A stretch of DNA of 6,970 nt. Source: Lysobacterales bacterium. Lineage in GTDB: Bacteria; Pseudomonadota; Gammaproteobacteria; Xanthomonadales; Marinicellaceae. The DNA lies in assembly GCA_015494035.1 (NCBI GenBank), contig WGBZ01000224.1, forward strand, positions 1 to 6,970, read 5' to 3'. The stretch's first letter is position 1. Each line of letters opens with the position of its first letter. Positions 1 to 6,413 of this stretch are shown in pieces. The notes beneath the pieces were generated by a model. It was not told the DNA's origin, made no database searches, and worked only from the letters and a program-made list of their open reading frames with translations. The position numbers were made by a program, and so were the translations under genes.

Positions 1-1230
1 GTGCAGCAGCAAAGTGATAACGACAATGCGTGTGTGGTGTGGCTGGGGATGGGCAGTCCCGGCAAGTGGCCACAAACGCTGGGGCCGGGAGCCTTTTCCG
101 ACCTCTGCCGGGGTTGGTTTGAACGGCTGCAGGACGCACTGAAAAAGTTCACCGTGGTGCGTCTGTCGGAAACCTCCGCCCTGGTGCTGGCTGGCACCGG
201 CCAACGCCAGACCCGACAATGGTATGCCCGCCTGCGCGAGGCCTTTCGCAGCCACCCCCTAACCATCGATGACCACAGCCTGCTGCCGGAGTTATGCGGC
301 GTGGCCTTGAGTCATTTCAGACTCCTGGACGACCTCGACCACTGGTTGCTGCGTGGCGAAACCCGCCTGGCGCACAAACAATCCCGGGGCAACGACAGTG
401 AAAACACCGAGTTGGAATTTATTGGTCAAGCGCCCGGCGACAAACAGTACCATTTAATCAAAACCCAGTTACAGCAGGCCATCGCCGAACGCAATTTCAC
501 CTGGCTCTACCAGCCGTTTGTCGGCAAGCATGACGACGGAAAGGAAAAATACCAGTTGATGCTGCGGGTGATCACCTCCGCGGGCAAGGAACTGGCCGGC
601 AAGGACTACGTGGAAGTGGCCGGCCGCAGTGGGCTGCTGGAAGAGCTGGACACCATTGTGCTGGAACAGGCCATACGCTGGTTGCATCAGGCACCGGCAG
701 ATCACCACTACTGCCTGCTGGTGAATCAGGACCTGAAAACCTTTGCCAACCCGGCCCGGCGGCAGCAACGCCTGGGACTGATTGATGCCGAAATCCGTGC
801 CAAAGGCAACGATCGCTCTTCCTTCTCACACCAGTTGGTGATCCAATTTGATGCCAATGATGCCGCGTCTCACATGGCTCATCTGGAGGCCATCGGTGAG
901 GCGCTGCATCAGGCCGGTGTGACACTCTGTCTGGGCAATTTTACCGACACCAACGAACACTGGCAGGCACTGAAAAAACTACAAGCTGACTGGCTGAGAA
1001 CCGTCTCTCCGGGGCAGGATGCCGATTTCTTTGCCGGCGGTAATAATTCACCATTGGCCGCCTTGGTGCAGAAGGCTCACCGCCTGGGTCAGCGCGTGTT
1101 TGTGCCGCAGGTGGACAACATGGAACAAATGGCCCGCCTGTGGGCGCAGGACGTGGATTACTTGCAGGGGTACTTTATTCAGCGGCCGGCCACTGACGTG
1201 GATTTCAGTTTCGCCCAGCAATCCCTGTAA
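1..1230 (+). CDS. FimX-like protein with degenerate GGDEF and EAL domains (5'-partial)
   Basis: This is the C-terminal 409 codons of a probable c-di-GMP effector. The GTG at base 1 has no visible upstream context and the protein begins inside a domain, so the gene very likely starts before the window. Residues 1-130 resemble the second half of a GGDEF domain, but the signature position reads RLSETSALVLAG (about 54-65) instead of R-x-GGDEF. Residues 150-405 form an EAL fold. It keeps LYQPF (169-173), the Asn in LLVNQDL (N242) and QGYFIQRP (389-396). The catalytic positions are altered: the EAL motif is YQLMLR (184-189), LEITE is replaced by IQFDA, the DDFG loop by LGNF (311-314), and the catalytic Lys by Arg in DWLRT. 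Phosphodiesterase activity is therefore unlikely. The final stretch (VPQVDN, LWAQDVDYLQGYF, DFSF) resembles the FimX C-terminus as I recall it. FimX proteins carry N-terminal REC and PAS domains, which would lie outside the window. The hybrid kinase gene follows closely and may be functionally linked. Confidence 0.88.
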   Translation: MQQQSDNDNACVVWLGMGSPGKWPQTLGPGAFSDLCRGWFERLQDALKKFTVVRLSETSALVLAGTGQRQTRQWYARLREAFRSHPLTIDDHSLLPELCGVALSHFRLLDDLDHWLLRGETRLAHKQSRGNDSENTELEFIGQAPGDKQYHLIKTQLQQAIAERNFTWLYQPFVGKHDDGKEKYQLMLRVITSAGKELAGKDYVEVAGRSGLLEELDTIVLEQAIRWLHQAPADHHYCLLVNQDLKTFANPARRQQRLGLIDAEIRAKGNDRSSFSHQLVIQFDANDAASHMAHLEAIGEALHQAGVTLCLGNFTDTNEHWQALKKLQADWLRTVSPGQDADFFAGGNNSPLAALVQKAHRLGQRVFVPQVDNMEQMARLWAQDVDYLQGYFIQRPATDVDFSFAQQSL

Positions 1231-1238
1231 AGGCCGCC

Positions 1239-1244
1239 TATAAT
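1239..1244 (+). promoter_or_regulatory. Possible -10 element (TATAAT) before the hybrid kinase gene
   Basis: A perfect TATAAT hexamer lies nine bases after the stop codon of the EAL gene. Transcription would start near 1250, leaving a leader of about 30 bases before the ATG at 1282. No good -35 hexamer is present at 16-18 base spacing and there is no TG extension, so this may be chance. If used, it rules out the ATG at 1243, which overlaps it, as the start of the kinase. Confidence 0.3.
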
Positions 1245-1281
1245 GGAGTCAGGCCCAAGCCATTTAGGACGTGATATCACC

Positions 1282-4107
1282 ATGAATGACACACTGACTC
1301 GCTGGCTACAAAAGCCAAACAACCTGTTGGGCGTCCTGCACGCCGTACTGGCCGTGGTTGGCTTTATCGCCATTCGCCGCTTTGACGCGTGGAGCCTGTG
1401 GCTGATTCTGCTGTTGGCCATTGCCGTGGCGGCCATTCCCACCCTGACCCGCTGGCTGGACGATGACCTTGTGCAGCCGCTGCAACCGGTTCTGCATGGC
1501 GCCTTGTCGGCAGTGTGGGGCCTGAGCTTTTTTAGCGTTTTTTCCGGCAACTGGCCAGTCATTCTGTTTATTGCCGGCGCATTGGTGCTGGCCTACCTGA
1601 TACTGCCTGAGCGGGATTTCCGCCTTCGGGCCGCCGGCATGCTGCCCGTGACAGTGGCTGCCGCCGTGGCCCTGATCAGCCACGGTTATTACCTGAGCGG
1701 TCTGGGCCTGCTGCTACTGCTGGGGCTGGTGCTGTGGCGCCAGTTCCTGCACGATGAAGCGGAAACCTGGGGCGACGTTGGCGAAGGCGATAATCCACAG
1801 TCTGACACCACTGAACCCGTGCTTACCCCTCCGGCAGGCCCGGATCCCCGGCAGGAAGCTGTCATCGGCGAGCTGAAAAACCGCATCCGGGCCCTGGAAA
1901 CCGAGCTGTCTTCGGCTGAAATGACAAAAATGGAATTCCTGGCCACCATGAGCCATGAAATCCGCACGCCCCTGAACGGCATCATCCCACTGCTGGATAT
2001 CCTACTGGACTCCGACCTGTCGGACTTCCAGAAAGACTACCTGCAAACGGCTTTTGTTTCGGCCAAGCAGATGCAGAAGCTCATTGATGACCTGCTGGAT
2101 TACTCGAAAGTCGAAGCCGGCAAACTGAGCATAGAAAACGTCGGCCTGAAACTGCCCCGGGTGCTGGAATCCGTGGTCAAGGCCCTGGAACCCTCGGCGC
2201 AAAAGAAAAACCTGCGCATCCAGCTGGACGTCTCGCCTTATGTCAGCCCCCTGTTGCGTGGCGACCCCTTGCGCGTGCGGCAGGTGGTCACCAACCTGCT
2301 TAGCAATGCCATCAAGTTTTCCGACCGCGGCACCATCCACCTCGGGGTGAGCAAGGTCAAGGACCTGGGCGACAAGGAGCTGGTTCGCATCGAAGTGCGG
2401 GATGAAGGCATAGGCATTGCCCCGGAACAGCAGGCCGTGCTGTTTCAGCCGTTTACCCAGGCCGACGGTTCCAGCACACGTAAATTTGGCGGCACCGGCA
2501 TCGGCCTGGCCATCAGCAAAAAGATTGTCGAACTCATGGACGGTCGCATTGGCGTAGAATCGGAACCCGGCAAGGGCAGCACGTTTTTTGTCGAGTTGCC
2601 ATTGCTGAAACCGGCCCACCAGACACCCACCCAGGAAGATCAACGCACGGAAGCGGCCAGCAGCACGAGCAAAGGCTTCCAGGCACTGATTCTCAACACC
2701 AGCTTCTCAGCCACCCAATCGTTGCAACGGCAGCTCACGGCACTGGGCATTCACGCCAAGCCGTCCAACAGCCTCAGCCACATTCAGGAAAGCCTGAATG
2801 CCGCCCGGCAGCTGAACGGCAACTCCAACCATTTTCTCGTGTTTGTGGATTTCGACACCGCCGCCAAACAGGCCCGCGCCCTGATCGCCCAGGTCATGGA
2901 CGAAGAGACGCCCTCTGATTTCACCGCCTGCATCATCACCGCACAGCAGCGCATCGCCGGGGTACCGCAGAGTGAACGCATTCAACTGCTGGGGCCAAAC
3001 AGCTCGGTGGAAGAGTTGCTACGGCGGCTTGAAGAAGGAGCCGGTTCATCGACCTTGACGACTCTGGCCGAGAAGCCTCAGTCGGCACCAGGCGAAGACC
3101 AAGGACCGGTTTTCGGTGGGCTAAGCCTGGAGGAGGGCGAAGAGGATTCCGAACCAGAAACGACCGCCACGAACCCCGCTGAACGCGTGGTCACCGGTGT
3201 GACACACTCCGCTGCCGAGACCCTGGCTGAAACCGAACAAACGCTGTCTGACACCAGCGCCCAAGCAGAAAATTCCCCACCCAAGGAAACACCGGCAGAC
3301 ATCCCGCAGCTGGATGAGCGCGTGTTGCTGGTGGAAGACAACGACGTTAACCTGAAGGTGGCGCAAAAACTCATTCAATACATTGGTTATACCTTTGATG
3401 TGGCCAAAAATGGCTTGGAAGCGTTGGAAAAAGTGAAGCAAAACCGCTACCGGATGGTGCTAATGGATTGCCAGATGCCGGTCATGGATGGTTACTTGTG
3501 CACCCAGCGCATACGCGAATACGAAAAGGCCGAAGGGCTCAACAGCACGCCCATTATTGCCATGACCGCCAATGCCATGATGGGTGATCGTGAAAAATGC
3601 CTCAATGCCGGCATGGACGATTACATGTCCAAACCGCTGAACCGTTATGTGCTGGAAAAAACCCTGAAGAAATGGGACCCATTACAAGCCACGCCGGTGA
3701 CCAACAGTAATCCGGCCGCAGCCAAACGCCAACCGGCCGCCCCGGCCATTAACGACAAGTGGCTCAGCACCAAAACCTTGCACGAAATTCGTGAATTCAT
3801 GGGCGATGACGTGCAAAGCCTCCTGTCGCTATTCAAACAAGACGCACCGGGCACCTTGCGCCACATGCGCAAGGCCCTGCAAAGCCGCAACCTGGCCGAA
3901 CTGCGCACCCTGGCCCATTCGCTCAAATCCTCTTCCGCCAACATCGGCGCCCGGGGGCTGAGCTATTTTTGCAAGCGCATGGAAGCCGAAGCCCTTTCCG
4001 GCGACATGGAGCGGCTCAATGCGTTGATGGAAAACATCAAAAAATCCTACCTGCTGACGGTGCGTGAAATCGACAAATACGGCCAGCCACCAAGCGCAAA
4101 TAAATAA
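1282..4107 (+). CDS. Membrane hybrid sensor histidine kinase (HisKA-HATPase-pseudoREC-REC-HPt)
   Basis: This 941-residue protein carries out a His-Asp-His phosphorelay at the inner membrane. Six hydrophobic segments lie at about 15-31, 37-55, 73-87, 91-107, 118-135 and 137-153, with no sizeable periplasmic domain. A coiled coil (191-217) leads to HisKA, whose phospho-acceptor is H225 in MSHEIRTPLNG. The HATPase domain (322-442) has its N-box at NLLSNAIKF (N338, N342), G1 at DEGIGI (D374) and G2 at GGTGIGLAI (403-411). A degenerate receiver (464-584) precedes an acidic, Ser/Thr-rich linker (585-677). The second receiver (679-797) is intact: E685/D686, phospho-acceptor D729 in LMDCQMP, T762 and K784. 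The HPt domain (825-927) has H879 in AHSLKSSSANIG. I chose ATG 1282, with AGGA twelve bases upstream, because the in-frame ATG at 1243 would only add a polar 13-residue extension; that start (AAAGG nine bases upstream) remains possible. The order of parts resembles RpfC and BarA/GacS kinases. The ligand is unknown. The cognate regulator could be the upstream EAL protein if it has a receiver outside the window. Confidence 0.96.
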   Translation: MNDTLTRWLQKPNNLLGVLHAVLAVVGFIAIRRFDAWSLWLILLLAIAVAAIPTLTRWLDDDLVQPLQPVLHGALSAVWGLSFFSVFSGNWPVILFIAGALVLAYLILPERDFRLRAAGMLPVTVAAAVALISHGYYLSGLGLLLLLGLVLWRQFLHDEAETWGDVGEGDNPQSDTTEPVLTPPAGPDPRQEAVIGELKNRIRALETELSSAEMTKMEFLATMSHEIRTPLNGIIPLLDILLDSDLSDFQKDYLQTAFVSAKQMQKLIDDLLDYSKVEAGKLSIENVGLKLPRVLESVVKALEPSAQKKNLRIQLDVSPYVSPLLRGDPLRVRQVVTNLLSNAIKFSDRGTIHLGVSKVKDLGDKELVRIEVRDEGIGIAPEQQAVLFQPFTQADGSSTRKFGGTGIGLAISKKIVELMDGRIGVESEPGKGSTFFVELPLLKPAHQTPTQEDQRTEAASSTSKGFQALILNTSFSATQSLQRQLTALGIHAKPSNSLSHIQESLNAARQLNGNSNHFLVFVDFDTAAKQARALIAQVMDEETPSDFTACIITAQQRIAGVPQSERIQLLGPNSSVEELLRRLEEGAGSSTLTTLAEKPQSAPGEDQGPVFGGLSLEEGEEDSEPETTATNPAERVVTGVTHSAAETLAETEQTLSDTSAQAENSPPKETPADIPQLDERVLLVEDNDVNLKVAQKLIQYIGYTFDVAKNGLEALEKVKQNRYRMVLMDCQMPVMDGYLCTQRIREYEKAEGLNSTPIIAMTANAMMGDREKCLNAGMDDYMSKPLNRYVLEKTLKKWDPLQATPVTNSNPAAAKRQPAAPAINDKWLSTKTLHEIREFMGDDVQSLLSLFKQDAPGTLRHMRKALQSRNLAELRTLAHSLKSSSANIGARGLSYFCKRMEAEALSGDMERLNALMENIKKSYLLTVREIDKYGQPPSANK

Positions 4108-4125
4108 CCCAAAGCCTTCGCCGTC

Positions 4126-4144
4126 GGGTTTTGGCCAGAAACCC
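4126..4144 (+). other. Small hairpin after the kinase stop codon
   Basis: GGGTTT (4126-4131) pairs perfectly with AAACCC (4139-4144) around a seven-base loop, 18 bases downstream of the kinase stop. No T-run follows on the plus strand and none lies on the other side for the minus strand, so it is not a standard intrinsic terminator. It could protect the 3' end of the kinase transcript or be part of a structured leader for the receptor gene. Confidence 0.35.
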
Positions 4145-4153
4145 AGGGATGCG

Positions 4154-4182
4154 TTGACCCCGGCGACCAAAGCCGTTACATT
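4154..4182 (+). promoter_or_regulatory. Candidate sigma70-type promoter for the TonB-dependent receptor gene
   Basis: TTGACC (4154-4159, five of six matches to the -35 consensus) is separated by exactly 17 bases from TACATT (4177-4182, four of six matches to the -10 consensus). The predicted transcription start is near 4189, about 50 bases before the ATG at 4238. The -10 element overlaps the left arm of a 10-base inverted repeat. I see no clear Fur or Zur operator. The match was made by eye and could be chance. Confidence 0.35.
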
Positions 4183-4240
4183 GGGCGGCCATCATCCACC
4201 ACCGCATGCCCATGGTTTTTCCCAACCTAACCGCCCAATG
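4179..4240 (+). repeat. 10-base perfect inverted repeat enclosing the receptor start codon
   Basis: CATTGGGCGG (4179-4188) is the exact reverse complement of CCGCCCAATG (4231-4240), and the last three bases of the right arm are the ATG of the receptor gene. The 42-base spacer holds the smaller palindromes GCATGC and CCATGG and a GGTT/AACC stem (4214-4227). TTGGG in the left arm can alternatively pair with CCCAA at 4221-4225. In RNA the long stem would bury the start codon; in DNA it could be an operator. No purine-rich ribosome-binding site precedes the ATG. The repeat is seen directly; its function is inferred. Confidence 0.5.
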
Positions 4241-6373
4241 AAGACTGTCACTTGTTTCATGCTGGCCGTGACGTGCCTGATGGCGGTGACGGTTCAGGCC
4301 ACTGCGGATGAAAAGCCGCCCACGCCTGCACACAAACCGCTGGACGAGCCGTCGGATCCCTCGACTCAACCCTCCGGCGAACAGAAATCCCCGGATTCAA
4401 AGAATACCCGCACGCTGGACACCATGCAGGTCACTGCCGGTTTGCAGGCAGCGCCTGTGAGCAATGTGGCCGCGGCGGTTTCGGTTATCACCCGGGACGA
4501 GTTTTTCTCCCGCCCCAACGCCTTGTTGCCCGATTTGCTGCGGGATGAAGCCGGGGTTTACGTGCAACAAACCACGCCGGGGCAGGGGATTCCCATCATC
4601 CGTGGCCTGAAGGGTTCTCAAAACCTGCACCTGGTGGACGGCATTCGCCTCAACACGGCTTTTTTTCGTGACGCACCCAATCAGTACCTGGCCCTGGTCG
4701 ATCCATTCTGGGCCGATCAGATTGAAGTGGTGCGCGGCCCGTCATCGGTGCTCTACGGCGGAGACGCCATGGGCGGGGTGGTCAATGTCATCACTCACCG
4801 GCCTCAACTGGCCGGTCACGACCGTTTCAGTGGCGAAAGCTACCTGGCATGGCATGGCGCGGAAAAACTGGCCCTGGCTCACCTGCGCATGGATTTCTCC
4901 GCCCCGACCCAGGCCGCCTCGGTGGCCCTAAGCACGCTCAGCAGCGGCCAGCGGCGCATCGGCGGCGGCGACTTGGTGCCCTTTACGGCGTTTGATTCCC
5001 ACGCGTTCAATGGCAAATGGCTGCGGCAACTGAACAGCGGCCTGACCATTGGAGTGGATACCCAACACCTGAAACAACCGGCCACGCCCCGGGTGGATGC
5101 GCTGGTGGCCGGATTTGGCCAGCCACACCCAGATGCCGAACATTACCTGTTTTCCCCCAACCAGCGCGATTTTGTGCACCTGTTCGTGGAAGACCCTGTG
5201 CCCGGGGCGTGGTTTGACAGCGCGCGTTATCAAATGGCCTGGCAGAAGATCACCGACCAGCGATTGGTGCGTAAGTGGCAGGCCAGCGGTGACACACGGG
5301 AAAACAACCAAAGCCGGATGATCAGTGCCAAAGCCACCTGGCATCGGCAGCTGGCAAAAAACAAACGCCTGGTGTTCGGGCTGGACAGCTGGCACGACCG
5401 CATTGGCAGTCACAAATGGCACCGCCAAGGCAACAGTGAACACCCCGTGGCCAGCCGCTTTCCGGACGATTCGCGCATGCAGTTACTGGCTGGTTTTGCT
5501 GAATACCGCTGGCAGCAGCACCGCTGGCAGTGGAACGCCGGGGTTCGCCACAGTCGCTATCGCATTGACCTCAACCGGCCACAACTGGCACCGAAGGCCA
5601 TTCGCCTGAGCGACTGGAGCGGCCACCTGGGTGGACTATTTTCCCTTACCGACCGCCAGCGCCTGTTTGCCAACCTTGGTCGCGGTTTTCGACCGCCCAA
5701 TATTTTTGACCTGGGGCAACTGGGGCCACGGCCGGGCAACCGGTTTAATATCGCCAACCCGGAGTTACAGGCAGAAACCCTGTATTCGCTGGATTTTGGC
5801 TGGAAGCACACTGGCAGCAACTGGCATTGGCAAAGCGCGGTCTTTATCAGCCGCTACCGGAACAAGATCGCCTCGGTTTTTACCGGCCAGACCACGCCCG
5901 AAGGCCAGCAGGTGGTGCAAAGCCAAAACGTCGCGCGTGTGCGCCTGCGCGGGCTGGAAAATGAACTGGAATGGTACGGGCCGGCGGGTCAGCGCCTGTG
6001 GGCCACGCTCAATTACGTTTGGGGCGAAGAAGACAGCGGCGGACAAGTGGAACCGGCCGATCGAATTCCACCATTAAACGGTGCCTTAGGTTTTTCGCGA
6101 CCGATTTCCTCCCGTTGGCACGGCACGTTGCAGGCGCGTTTTGCCGCCGCGCAACGCCGCTTGAGTGCGCGTGATCGTCGCGATGCGCGGATTGACCCGC
6201 AGGGTACCGGCGGTTTTGCGGTGTTTGATGCCTACCTGACCTGGCACCCGAATCCGAATCACAGCCTGCGCCTGGGCGTACAAAACCTGTTTGACAAACG
6301 CTATCGCGAACACGGCTCTGGCCTGCACGCGCCGGGCCGTGGGCTGCTGTTGTCCTGGCATGGCCTGTTTTGA
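4238..6373 (+). CDS. TonB-dependent outer-membrane receptor, substrate unknown
   Basis: This 711-residue protein is an energy-coupled outer-membrane importer powered by TonB-ExbB-ExbD. The ATG at 4238 was chosen because it opens directly on a signal peptide (residues 1-23, hydrophobic core about 6-19, cleavage after ATA). An in-frame ATG at 4064 would place 58 unrelated residues before it and overlap the kinase gene. A Pro/Ser-rich polar linker (24-60) precedes the TonB box DTMQVTA (61-67), which resembles the BtuB box. The plug spans about 73-189, with TPGQGIPIIRG, LVDGIRLN, APNQY and EVVRGPSSVLYGGDAMGGVVNVIT in segments. The barrel runs from about 190 to the terminal Phe711 in LLLSWHGLF, a usual outer-membrane assembly signal. 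FRPPN (484-488) and NPEL (507-510) correspond to the FRAP/NPNL-type boxes, but no His lies between them, where heme receptors usually carry one. A His cluster lies at 386-402. Iron-siderophore, heme or another metal complex are all possible; no transport partner gene is in the window. Confidence 0.95.
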   Translation: MKTVTCFMLAVTCLMAVTVQATADEKPPTPAHKPLDEPSDPSTQPSGEQKSPDSKNTRTLDTMQVTAGLQAAPVSNVAAAVSVITRDEFFSRPNALLPDLLRDEAGVYVQQTTPGQGIPIIRGLKGSQNLHLVDGIRLNTAFFRDAPNQYLALVDPFWADQIEVVRGPSSVLYGGDAMGGVVNVITHRPQLAGHDRFSGESYLAWHGAEKLALAHLRMDFSAPTQAASVALSTLSSGQRRIGGGDLVPFTAFDSHAFNGKWLRQLNSGLTIGVDTQHLKQPATPRVDALVAGFGQPHPDAEHYLFSPNQRDFVHLFVEDPVPGAWFDSARYQMAWQKITDQRLVRKWQASGDTRENNQSRMISAKATWHRQLAKNKRLVFGLDSWHDRIGSHKWHRQGNSEHPVASRFPDDSRMQLLAGFAEYRWQQHRWQWNAGVRHSRYRIDLNRPQLAPKAIRLSDWSGHLGGLFSLTDRQRLFANLGRGFRPPNIFDLGQLGPRPGNRFNIANPELQAETLYSLDFGWKHTGSNWHWQSAVFISRYRNKIASVFTGQTTPEGQQVVQSQNVARVRLRGLENELEWYGPAGQRLWATLNYVWGEEDSGGQVEPADRIPPLNGALGFSRPISSRWHGTLQARFAAAQRRLSARDRRDARIDPQGTGGFAVFDAYLTWHPNPNHSLRLGVQNLFDKRYREHGSGLHAPGRGLLLSWHGLF

Positions 6374-6398
6374 CCGGGCCGTGTCACGATTCAATCAG

Positions 6399-6413
6399 AG
6401 GCTCCCTAAGCCT
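6399..6413. terminator. Weak hairpin between convergent receptor and mnmE genes
   Basis: AGGCT (6399-6403) pairs with AGCCT (6409-6413) around a five-base loop, within the 39-base gap between the receptor stop and the mnmE stop; the right arm touches the last base of the mnmE stop codon. The stem is short and neither strand has a proper T-run after it. Its place between two convergent genes is the main reason to list it. Confidence 0.25.

Noticed and set aside
572..925. Minus-strand frame of 117 codons rich in Pro, Arg and His
   Set aside because: Composition is typical of an antisense shadow and it lies wholly within the EAL domain coding region.
2002..2643. 213-codon open frame on the minus strand inside the kinase gene
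   Set aside because: It lies opposite the conserved HisKA/HATPase coding sequence and its translation shows no recognisable domain; it is an antisense shadow of GC-biased codons.
4126..4144. Intrinsic terminator after the kinase gene
   Set aside because: The stem is only six base pairs and no T-run follows on either strand, so it is listed only as a hairpin.
4064..4237. In-frame ATG at 4064 giving a 769-residue receptor with a 58-residue N-terminal extension
   Set aside because: It overlaps the kinase HPt end, and places polar sequence before an obvious signal peptide starting at 4238.
4108..4237. Cobalamin riboswitch upstream of the receptor, suggested by the BtuB-like TonB box
   Set aside because: I could not find the B12-box or the other conserved cores of that riboswitch, and 130 bases is short for it.
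4238..4306. Lipoprotein signal in the receptor N-terminus (Cys residues at 6 and 13)
   Set aside because: Neither Cys is preceded by a proper lipobox; a Thr sits just before each, and a normal signal peptidase I site follows at ATA.
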